A DNA stretch of 5,076 nucleotides. It comes from Verrucomicrobiales bacterium. Lineage in GTDB: Bacteria; Verrucomicrobiota; Verrucomicrobiia; Verrucomicrobiales; DEV007. The translations under genes and the position numbers were made by a program. Position 1 is the first letter of the stretch, and every line of letters starts with the position of its first letter. Below, in pieces: positions 1 to 5,051 of this stretch. The notes below the pieces were generated by a model. That model saw nothing but the letters and a program-made list of their open reading frames with translations, searched no databases and was not told the DNA's origin. The DNA lies in NCBI GenBank assembly GCA_002696885.1, contig NZSO01000051.1, positions 17,615-22,690 on the forward strand, in the 5' to 3' direction.

Positions 1-743
1 ACGGTACTGTAAAACTTACCGAGTTTACCCTCTATAATTTTATCCAAGATTTCTGGAGGTTTACCACTGTCTGCCATTTGCTTACGGAAGAGATCTTTTT
101 CAGCTTCAACCAATTCATCAGAAATTTCATCTCTTCCGATGCCTGCGGGCGCTGCTGCTGCAATGTGAAGTGTTAAATCCTTGACGAGATCGCGAAATAC
201 ATCTGAAGCAGCAGTATCATCTTTACCACAATTCACTTCGACTAAAACACCAACCTTTCCTCCCAAATGTATGTATGATGCTACGACACCTGAACCTTCA
301 ACTTCATATCTTGTCATGCGGCGGAATTGAAGATTTTCCCCTAACTCGATAACTTTGGCTTTTACGAAATCATCAAGCGTTCCATCTCCTTTTTGAACTG
401 CATTAGCGGAATCAATATCATTGGAACCAGAACTTGCGACAGAATCTGTTAATTCAGATACAAATTCCTTAAAGTTATCGTTCTTAGCAACAAAGTCTGT
501 CTCACAATTCACCTCAACCAATACACCTGATCTTGCTTCAACATCAATTTGTGCAGCAACGACACCCTCTTTGGCTTCACGGTCAGCTTTTTTGGCCGCT
601 TTGATTGCCCCACGTTCTCTAAGGAATTTAATCGCAGCATCCACATCTCCGCCAGTTTCTTTGAGCGCATTTTTACACTCCATCATTCCAGCATTTGTTT
701 TATCTCTAAGTTCTTTAACTAAAGCAGCAGTAATATCAGCCAT
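1..743 (-). CDS. tsf: Elongation factor Ts (EF-Ts), C-terminus cut by window edge
   Basis: EF-Ts is the cytosolic guanine-nucleotide exchange factor that releases GDP from EF-Tu during elongation. I translated 247 complete codons from the ATG at 741-743. The protein starts MADITAALVKELRDKTNAGM, the family's N-terminal UBA-like domain that contacts EF-Tu. The signature TDFVAKN is at residues 82-88; the equivalent Asp-Phe in E. coli EF-Ts inserts into EF-Tu. A second core subdomain follows at about 140-195, and the dimerisation/C-terminal stretch (SGKPPEILDKIIEGKLGKFY) reaches the window edge. E. coli EF-Ts has 283 residues, so roughly 30-40 should be missing. The 8-residue string GVLVEVNC occurs at 73-80 and again at 165-172, at matching places in the two homologous core halves. 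No Shine-Dalgarno precedes the start (upstream bases CAATTAACAACG). It lies 100 bp downstream of rpsB in the usual rpsB-tsf order, presumably driven by the rpsB promoter. Confidence 0.97.
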   Translation of the reverse strand, partial: MADITAALVKELRDKTNAGMMECKNALKETGGDVDAAIKFLRERGAIKAAKKADREAKEGVVAAQIDVEARSGVLVEVNCETDFVAKNDNFKEFVSELTDSVASSGSNDIDSANAVQKGDGTLDDFVKAKVIELGENLQFRRMTRYEVEGSGVVASYIHLGGKVGVLVEVNCGKDDTAASDVFRDLVKDLTLHIAAAAPAGIGRDEISDELVEAEKDLFRKQMADSGKPPEILDKIIEGKLGKFYST

Positions 744-843
744 CGTTGTTAATTGAGGTTTGTGTTTATAAATGAAATTGTTTTTTCAATAAATGGATCA
801 AACCATTTAAAAAATTTGTTCTCTGAATTATCCTTGGATGGGC
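744..843 (-). other. rpsB-tsf intergenic spacer with small AT-rich hairpin
   Basis: This 100-bp spacer separates the rpsB stop from the tsf start and is strongly AT-rich. It holds a 7-bp perfect inverted repeat, 790-796 TAAATGG and 803-809 CCATTTA, with a 6-nt loop. On the operon strand the stem is followed by TTGAAAAAAC rather than a U-run, so it does not look like an intrinsic terminator. It could modestly attenuate transcription or process/stabilise the mRNA between the two genes, but that is inference. No internal promoter for tsf and no Shine-Dalgarno are evident. Confidence 0.45.
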
Positions 844-1566
844 TTATGCCGCATCAATGTCAGGCCTTTTCTTTTTGACAAGTTTGCCACCATCCGTCGC
901 AGCTATGACTGGGTCGATTAAATTCTGAAGAATTATACGAATGGAACGAATTGCATCATCGTTTGCAGGAATAGGATATGTAATGTGAGTTGGATCAGCA
1001 TTAGAATCGATCATTGCAACGACAGGGATATTGAGACGTCTGGCCTCGTTGACCGCGATGTGTTCACGTGCTGAGTCAACAATAACAACAGCCTGAGGTA
1101 ATTCGTGCATGTTTCTGACACCCCGTAAGTTTCTCAAGAGTTTTTCTCTTTCTCGATTGAGGGATGCTAATTCACTTTTACTCATCAGTTTTTTCTCAAC
1201 TGAATTTTCTAATCCTTCAAGATACTCAAGTCTATCAACACTCTTACGGATAGTCTCAAGATTAGTCATCATGCCTCCCAGCCAACGGTGATTAACAAAA
1301 TATTGACCGCAGGCCTCTGCCGCCTGTCTCACGGCTTCTTGAGCTTGCCGCTTGCATCCAACAAAAAGCAACTTACCACCTTCTAGGACAACCTTGCTGA
1401 GAAATTCTGAAGCTTCCTCTAATCTTAAAGCAGTCTCTTCGACGTTTATTATGTGAACACCACTTCTTTTCTGTAAAAGAAATGGTTTCATTTTTGGGTT
1501 CCACTTACGGCTTTGGTGTCCATAATGCACACCAGCTTCTACGAGTTCTTCAATAAGATCTGCCAT
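844..1566 (-). CDS. rpsB: 30S ribosomal protein S2
   Basis: S2 is a late-assembling protein of the small ribosomal subunit, sitting between head and body and needed for S1 binding in many bacteria. From the ATG at 1564-1566 the product has 240 residues (E. coli S2 has 241). It begins MADLIEELVEAGVHYGHQ and continues with the family block WNPKMKPF (22-29) and VHIIN (37-41). The conserved centre NHRWLGGMMTN and the second S2 signature, around PQAVVIVDSAREHIAVNEA, follow, then the C-terminal IPANDDAIRSI. A GTG at 1588-1590 would add eight residues (MQDLIQNI). I prefer the ATG because S2 proteins normally start 5-10 residues before the AGVHxGH motif. Neither start has a Shine-Dalgarno, so the choice rests on homology. 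It is the first gene of the rpsB-tsf operon, with a strong upstream promoter and a long leader. Ends TAA at 844-846. Confidence 0.97.
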   Translation of the reverse strand: MADLIEELVEAGVHYGHQSRKWNPKMKPFLLQKRSGVHIINVEETALRLEEASEFLSKVVLEGGKLLFVGCKRQAQEAVRQAAEACGQYFVNHRWLGGMMTNLETIRKSVDRLEYLEGLENSVEKKLMSKSELASLNREREKLLRNLRGVRNMHELPQAVVIVDSAREHIAVNEARRLNIPVVAMIDSNADPTHITYPIPANDDAIRSIRIILQNLIDPVIAATDGGKLVKKKRPDIDAA

Positions 1567-1708
1567 GATATTTTGTATCAGGTCTTGCACACAATAATAA
1601 CAAATTTTGAGTTATGATTTGTGCTCAGCATCAAATGCTGATCCAAGTTTCTGATTATTCTAATTAGGTTAATATTAAGGTTTTATTCTCTCGTTTTCGC
1701 ATGAGAGG
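1567..1708 (-). promoter_or_regulatory. rpsB 5' leader, candidate structured mRNA leader
   Basis: The predicted transcript start (about 1708) to the rpsB ATG spans about 140 nt, long for a leader. Read on the minus strand it can form three simple stems. The 5' stem is CTCTC (1707-1703) with GAGAG (1692-1688). A 7-bp perfect stem has arms TCAGCAT (1641-1635) and ATGCTGA (1631-1625) and loop TTG. A third, 6-bp stem has arms ACAAAT (1622-1617) and ATTTGT (1605-1600). Ribosomal-protein mRNAs, including rpsB in gamma-proteobacteria, are often autoregulated through such leaders. This leader matches no family I can recognise, so autoregulation is inference. The promoter-proximal half is the better-conserved-looking part; the last 60 nt are very AT-rich. 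Confidence 0.4.
1678..1702. repeat. Imperfect direct repeat, copy 1 (with 1798-1822)
   Basis: This 25-bp stretch (AGGTTTTATTCTCTCGTTTT then CGCAT) matches 1798-1822 at 19 of 25 positions, exactly 120 bp away and in the same orientation. The right-hand 13 bp, CTCGTTTTCGCAT against CTCGATTTCGCAT, differ at one base. This copy overlaps the 5' end of the rpsB transcript and its first stem. Its role is unknown. AT-rich sequence makes partial matches fairly likely, although the CTCG-TTTCGCAT core is not itself simple sequence. Confidence 0.35.
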
Positions 1709-1714
1709 GCGGGA

Positions 1715-1742
1715 ATTATAGCCTGAGTTAGGAAGCAATCAA
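1715..1742 (-). promoter_or_regulatory. Sigma-70-type promoter of rpsB-tsf
   Basis: On the minus strand a perfect -10 box TATAAT (1720-1715) lies 16 bp from a -35-like TTGATT (1742-1737; 4 of 6 match TTGACA). Directly downstream of the -10 comes TCCCGCCC, a GC-rich discriminator. In E. coli such discriminators are associated with stringent (ppGpp/DksA) repression of ribosomal promoters; extending that to this organism is inference. The site is about 150 bp before the S2 start codon, in the only sizeable gap upstream of the operon, and faces the right way. The exact start point is not determinable; about 1706-1710 is expected. Confidence 0.75.
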
Positions 1743-1797
1743 GGGCGAATCTTAGATTAGCTACTAATTATTTTTTATTAAGAAACCCTTATTATTT

Positions 1798-1822
1798 AGG
1801 TTTTTAGAGCTCGATTTCGCAT
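1798..1822. repeat. Imperfect direct repeat, copy 2 (with 1678-1702)
   Basis: Second copy of the CTCG(T/A)TTTCGCAT element, placed on the kpsF side of the divergent intergenic region and running into the left arm of the 9-bp inverted repeat at 1819-1844. Between them the two copies flank the rpsB promoter. That arrangement would suit a shared regulator-binding site or a small local duplication; neither can be decided from the sequence. Confidence 0.35.
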
Positions 1823-1844
1823 TTAAAATGATAGCTTTAAATGC
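1819..1844. repeat. Perfect 9-bp inverted repeat upstream of kpsF
   Basis: GCATTTAAA (1819-1827) and TTTAAATGC (1836-1844) are exact reverse complements, separated by 8 nt (ATGATAGC). It lies 46 bp before the kpsF start. It could be an operator for a dimeric regulator or, if transcription starts upstream, an mRNA hairpin in the kpsF leader. No U-run follows, so it is not a Rho-independent terminator. A second, shorter dyad abuts it: CAATTT (1844-1849) with AAATTG (1854-1859), loop TGAA. The two stems share base 1844, so as RNA they could just stack or compete. Confidence 0.55.
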
Positions 1845-1880
1845 AATTTTGAAAAATTGGGTCTATATCTAACTGTCACT

Positions 1881-1886
1881 GAGGAA
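1881..1886 (+). promoter_or_regulatory. Shine-Dalgarno sequence of kpsF
   Basis: GAGGAA sits 4 nt before the ATG at 1891 (5 nt counting from GAGGA). It fixes the kpsF start and is the only clear Shine-Dalgarno in the window, so it shows that the organism's ribosomes probably can use one. Confidence 0.7.
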
Positions 1887-1890
1887 GTCA

Positions 1891-2862
1891 ATGGACCACT
1901 TATCCCAAGCAAAAAGAGTAATTCAGATCGAGATTGATGAAATCAACAATCTCTTGAACAGGATTGATGAAAATTTTTCTTTAGCTATTGAGATACTAAA
2001 ATCAACCATTTCATCTGGACACAAGATTGTGGTTATTGGCGTTGGCAAGTCGCACAACATTGGGCATAAAATCGGAGCCACTCTCAACAGCACTGGTGCA
2101 CCGTGCGTGGTACTCAACACACAAAATGCTCTTCATGGCGATATCGGCGTTATCGCTGATGGGGATACAATCCTTGCTCTAAGCTATAGTGGAGAGACTC
2201 AAGAAATTTTAAGTATATTACCCTCTCTAAAGAGATTTGAAGTAAGTCTTATCAGCATAACCGGTAAACCACAATCATCGTTAGGGAAAAATAGCGATAT
2301 AGTTTTGAACTCAAGCGTCAAAAGAGAAGCATGCCCGATGAATCTTGCTCCCACATCCAGTACAACGGCGATGCTAGTACTCGGAGACGCATTGGCAATG
2401 ACTTTACTTGAGGCAAGAGGTTTTGTGAAAGAGGATTTTGCAAAGTTGCATCCAGGAGGCTCTCTGGGCAGAACATTATTGACTAGAGTTTCAGATATCA
2501 TGCGAACAGGTGAAAGCTTCTGTACGGTTTCGCCGGACACCACGTTAAGAGACGCCCTCGAGAAAATGACAAAATATCGATCAGGAGCAGTGGTTGTAAT
2601 AGAAAAAAATGATCAGCTTATCGGTATTCTGACCCAAGGAGACTTTGTAAGATCAATCCAAAAGAATCCAAATATATTGGAAAGTCATGTTTCAGAATAT
2701 ATGACCAAGGATCCTGTAACGATTGAAGATGATCGTCTGGCGGCTGAAGTTGTGAAAATAATTGGATCTCATCGTATTGATGATCTTGTAGTAACAAACA
2801 AAGAAGGTCAGGCTATCGGTTTGGTTGATTCTCAGGACTTGAGTAGATTAAAGTTAATTTAA
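1891..2862 (+). CDS. kdsD: D-arabinose-5-phosphate isomerase (KpsF/GutQ/KdsD family)
   Basis: This cytosolic aldose-ketose isomerase converts D-ribulose 5-phosphate to D-arabinose 5-phosphate, the first step toward Kdo for LPS or capsule. The product has 323 residues (E. coli KdsD 328, GutQ 321). An N-terminal SIS domain covers about 30-175, followed by two CBS domains at about 203-258 and 269-323. The catalytic residues of E. coli KdsD are all present at a constant offset of six: Lys53 (K59) in GVGKS, His82 (H88) in LHGDIG, Glu105 (E111) in SGETQE, Glu146 (E152) in REACP and His187 (H193) in LHPGG. The long match NLAPTSSTTAMLVLGDALA is typical of the family. The ATG has a good GAGGA Shine-Dalgarno. 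The gene lies 76 bp before efp in the same direction. Other Kdo or LPS-transport genes (kdsC, lptA/B), often adjacent in proteobacteria, are absent here. Whether it acts as KdsD, KpsF or GutQ cannot be told from sequence, so the symbol is a family-level choice. Confidence 0.93.
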   Translation: MDHLSQAKRVIQIEIDEINNLLNRIDENFSLAIEILKSTISSGHKIVVIGVGKSHNIGHKIGATLNSTGAPCVVLNTQNALHGDIGVIADGDTILALSYSGETQEILSILPSLKRFEVSLISITGKPQSSLGKNSDIVLNSSVKREACPMNLAPTSSTTAMLVLGDALAMTLLEARGFVKEDFAKLHPGGSLGRTLLTRVSDIMRTGESFCTVSPDTTLRDALEKMTKYRSGAVVVIEKNDQLIGILTQGDFVRSIQKNPNILESHVSEYMTKDPVTIEDDRLAAEVVKIIGSHRIDDLVVTNKEGQAIGLVDSQDLSRLKLI

Positions 2863-2938
2863 TGTGGCTCATTTTTCCATTGAAGCGTTTGTCTTCACCA
2901 TTAAGTTATCGACACAACAATAACTCGAAATTAATTAT
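2863..2938 (+). other. kpsF-efp intergenic spacer
   Basis: This 76-bp AT-rich gap has only a weak 5-bp hairpin (TGAAG 2881-2885, CTTCA 2893-2897, 7-nt loop) with no U-run, so no intrinsic terminator is seen after kpsF. A weak promoter-like pair, TTGAAG (2880-2885) and TAAGTT (2902-2907) with 16 bp between, could give efp its own transcript, but it matches consensus poorly. Co-transcription of kpsF and efp is therefore plausible but unproven. Confidence 0.3.
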
Positions 2939-3499
2939 ATGGCAGTAGTAGCAACTCAGATCAAAAAAGGTCAGTGTATAGAATTTAGCGGAGAAAAACT
3001 GATTGTTCTAGACTTAGACCATCGTACACCTGGAAAAGGAAATGCCATCATATTGGCAAATTGCCGTTCTCTTCAATCAGGTAAAACTAAAACTATTCGA
3101 TTTGCATCTTCTGACAAAGTTGACGTCATCACAGTGGATCGCCAAAAACTTGAGTATAGTTATACAGACGGAACCGGTTACTTTTTCATGAATCCAGAAA
3201 CTTATGACTCGATTGAACTCAGCGCCGAGTTATTAGAGGATTCTAAAGATTTATTAATTGAGAACCTTGTCGTTGAAGTTCTTTTCATTGAGGGTAAGGC
3301 TCTCACCATCGATCTGCCCCCACAGGTTGAATTAACTGTTAAAGAATCTTCTGAGGGAATCAAAGGGGATACAGCAAATAATCCTCAAAAACCAGCAACC
3401 TTAGAAACTGGAATCGAAATTCAAGTTCCTCTGTTCGTTAAGCCTGGTGACCGAATCAAAGTAGATTCCAGAACCAAAAAGTATGTAAGTCGGGTATAA
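2939..3499 (+). CDS. efp: Translation elongation factor P (EF-P)
   Basis: EF-P binds between the ribosomal P and E sites and relieves stalling at consecutive prolines. The product has 186 residues (E. coli 188) and the three beta-barrel domains of the family. Domain I has the tip loop HRTPGKGNA with Lys33, equivalent to the E. coli Lys34 that carries beta-lysylation. The loop has Lys rather than the Arg of rhamnosylated EF-Ps, so modification, if any, would be lysine-directed; no epmA, epmB or other modifying gene is in the window. Domain II has YTDGTGYFFMNPETYDSIEL, like the E. coli LYNDGEFWHFMNNETFEQL segment. Domain III carries GDTANNPQKPATLETGIEI and then VPLFVKPGD and ends KYVSRV, agreeing with the EF-P signature. 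No Shine-Dalgarno precedes the ATG (AAATTAATTAT). The stop lies 17 bp before the next start, which suggests an operon with the downstream membrane protein. Confidence 0.97.
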   Translation: MAVVATQIKKGQCIEFSGEKLIVLDLDHRTPGKGNAIILANCRSLQSGKTKTIRFASSDKVDVITVDRQKLEYSYTDGTGYFFMNPETYDSIELSAELLEDSKDLLIENLVVEVLFIEGKALTIDLPPQVELTVKESSEGIKGDTANNPQKPATLETGIEIQVPLFVKPGDRIKVDSRTKKYVSRV

Positions 3500-3516
3500 G
3501 AATCTCTGACACCTAG

Positions 3517-4326
3517 ATGCCACCAAGGTCGCCAAAGCGCACATCGCGCCTTCAATCATCAACAGCCCATAAATCGGATCGAAGATCTGAGTCTGATGGA
3601 ATCGATATTCCCCTCAATTGGTTAAAATCAGGGATTGGTGTTCTGCTTTTACCTTGTTGCATAGTTGCAACTCAAAGCTTTCTCAGCGCTTTTGGAGAAA
3701 CCTCAGCAAGAACAATGCTGATCCAATCAGCAGAACTTTGGTTTTTCTTTATCGGCGTTCTTTTATGGCTCATATACTTTTTCGGATTACCAAGACCATT
3801 ATATCTATACGTACTTGGACACGAACTAACACATGCTTTTTTTGTTCTTCTTTGTGGCGGTAAGATCACTGAATTCAAAGTAAAATCTGCAGGAGGTCAC
3901 ATCGTAACCAACAAGAACAACGTCATTATTTCTCTGTCCCCATATTTTATTCCTTTTTATTCTGTAATCGTATTGGCTTTGTTTGGAATAATCGGTTTTT
4001 TCGTCGAAGATCTATTTAATTATCACCCAGGGGTCCTCTTCTGGGGCCAAATTGGATTTAGTTGGTCATGGCTACTTTATATGTCAATTGGGGTCACTTG
4101 GTGTTTTCATCTCACTTTTACAACATGGATGATCACGAAAAACCAACCCGACCTGAAACAGAATGGCACTTTTTTTTCATTAGTTTTTATTTATTTCATC
4201 AATCTAATAATTTTGTCAGGAACGCTCATAATTGTTTCAAATGAAATCAGTCTTACAGGATTTATTCAATCACTTCTAAGTAATGGAAATGAATTAATTA
4301 ATCGTATATCAAAAATAATTGGGTAA
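3517..4326 (+). CDS. Putative M50-like membrane zinc metalloprotease, function unknown
   Basis: I recognise a motif but not a named gene. The 269-residue product has a basic, Ser/Arg-rich N-terminal tail (1-30) with no signal peptide. About six hydrophobic segments follow: 38-59, 72-91, 95-113, 135-163, 173-205 and 219-241. The third contains HELTH (His102, Glu103, His106), a perfect HExxH zinc site inside a membrane segment, followed by CGGK and AGGH; this resembles M50/site-2-type proteases (HExxH, then a Gly-Gly turn). NQPDLKQNG (209-217) just before the last segment could supply the third zinc ligand, Asp212, as the LDG/NPDG motif does in M50. This assignment is inference. The ISLSPYFIPF stretch (138-147) may replace the usual Gly-Pro motif of M50 helix 3. 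The start at 3517 is the only sensible one (next in-frame Met is residue 67), but it has no Shine-Dalgarno. It follows efp by 17 bp, so co-transcription or translational coupling is likely. It could instead be an inactive family member. Confidence 0.75.
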   Translation: MPPRSPKRTSRLQSSTAHKSDRRSESDGIDIPLNWLKSGIGVLLLPCCIVATQSFLSAFGETSARTMLIQSAELWFFFIGVLLWLIYFFGLPRPLYLYVLGHELTHAFFVLLCGGKITEFKVKSAGGHIVTNKNNVIISLSPYFIPFYSVIVLALFGIIGFFVEDLFNYHPGVLFWGQIGFSWSWLLYMSIGVTWCFHLTFTTWMITKNQPDLKQNGTFFSLVFIYFINLIILSGTLIIVSNEISLTGFIQSLLSNGNELINRISKIIG

Positions 4327-4328
4327 CA

Positions 4329-5051
4329 CTAATTCGTGAAATCTTGATTCTTTTTCCCGATAAAAGGTAAAGACAGTATAAAGAAAAAGATAAGTGCAAG
4401 AAGTGCCATTTCTATGATGTAGAAAGGCCAATCATGCAGCACATCCATCAAAGATCCTTCTGCTTTATAACGAAAAAATCCATAATTGGCTCCAGTAATC
4501 CAATCAAAAGTTCCAACAACTAAAACATAAATCAAACCACAGAACCAAACCTTTAACACCGCACTTTTCCTCGGTCTCCAATCCATTACCAATGGTAGGT
4601 AAATGGCAACAATGACAACAATCGAATGCAGTTGGAAAAAGGCGAAAAATGAGAAAGTTGGAAAATCATAGCATGTCGAAGGAGTGATCAGGGCCTGTAG
4701 GGTCGCAGCCAAACCAAAGAAATAAGTCATTTCAGCACAAAGGCGATTCTTAAACAAAAGGGCAAAGAAACCTGCAACCGCGGCCACGTCACAAAGGTGT
4801 AGTGGAAACATTGAATCCTTGTCGAGAGGAATTCCGTCAAGTGTTCGACTTAATATTTTGGCTGGATAGCAGGTGATCAACATGATGGCCAGCACGGAGG
4901 AAACGACACCAACAAATTGATTTGATTTATTCAACCTTGCATAAAAAATGATCGCAAATCCAAGTGTCAGAGTAACTAAAAGCGCAAAAATATGAGCGCT
5001 ACCGAAATGTGGTAACAATTTAGGCACTCCTGAAAGAAGCAGATCAAACAT
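4329..5051 (-). CDS. TIGR02206/YwaF-family integral membrane protein (TMEM164-related)
   Basis: The 240-residue product is very hydrophobic, with about six to seven membrane segments (roughly 18-37, 46-62, 86-100, 108-124, 136-156, 166-182, 210-230). It shows the hallmarks of the conserved bacterial TIGR02206 (B. subtilis YwaF-like) family: PLHLCD (83-88), ITP (122-124), FFQLHSIVV (138-146), GANYGFFRYK (187-196) and a C-terminal SLMDVLHDWPFYI (200-212). The family is related to eukaryotic TMEM164, reported to be a lipid acyltransferase; whether bacterial members are enzymes is not established. Cys87 and His142 are the obvious candidate functional residues. The start ATG (5049-5051) fits the family's short N-terminus before the conserved GSAH; it has no Shine-Dalgarno. 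No in-frame stop separates it from the window edge, but no other start codon is visible there either. It converges on the M50-like gene with only 2 bp between stop codons. Confidence 0.85.
   Translation of the reverse strand: MFDLLLSGVPKLLPHFGSAHIFALLVTLTLGFAIIFYARLNKSNQFVGVVSSVLAIMLITCYPAKILSRTLDGIPLDKDSMFPLHLCDVAAVAGFFALLFKNRLCAEMTYFFGLAATLQALITPSTCYDFPTFSFFAFFQLHSIVVIVAIYLPLVMDWRPRKSAVLKVWFCGLIYVLVVGTFDWITGANYGFFRYKAEGSLMDVLHDWPFYIIEMALLALIFFFILSLPFIGKKNQDFTN

Larger units (their letters stand above)
1567..1890. other. Divergent rpsB/kpsF intergenic region
   Basis: This 324-bp stretch without a gene separates the leftward rpsB-tsf operon from rightward kpsF. It holds the rpsB promoter and leader, the two direct-repeat copies and the inverted repeats described separately. 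I see no ORF of note, tRNA or insertion-sequence remnant. A kpsF promoter must exist here but is not clear. TATATC (1864-1869) and TAAAAT (1824-1829) could serve as -10 boxes, but neither has a convincing -35 at 16-18 bp. Positions 1761-1805 are especially AT-rich and would suit an UP-like element or DNA-melting region. Confidence 0.6.

Noticed and set aside
421..756. Open plus-strand frame of 111 codons across the start of tsf
   Set aside because: It is antisense to a clear EF-Ts gene, is Ser/Thr/Ala-rich as expected from a shadow frame, and resembles no family.
790..809. Hairpin between rpsB and tsf as an intrinsic terminator
   Set aside because: The stem is AT-rich and not followed by a U-run on the operon strand; on the plus strand it is followed by A residues.
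1781..1805. Stem AGAAACC / GGTTTTT as a terminator
   Set aside because: It is a weak stem with an 11-nt loop and no gene ends upstream of it on either strand.
1801..1869. kpsF promoter from TAAAAT (1824-1829) or TATATC (1864-1869)
   Set aside because: Neither -10 candidate has a convincing -35 at normal spacing, so no promoter feature is listed.
2199..2543. Open minus-strand frame within kpsF (114 codons), and a smaller one at 1923-2120
   Set aside because: Both are antisense to the conserved SIS/CBS coding sequence and resemble no family.
3618..4244. Alternative plus-strand frames inside the M50-like gene (3618-3863 and 4062-4244)
   Set aside because: They overlap the 269-codon frame that has membrane segments and the HELTH motif; their products are short and without recognisable features.
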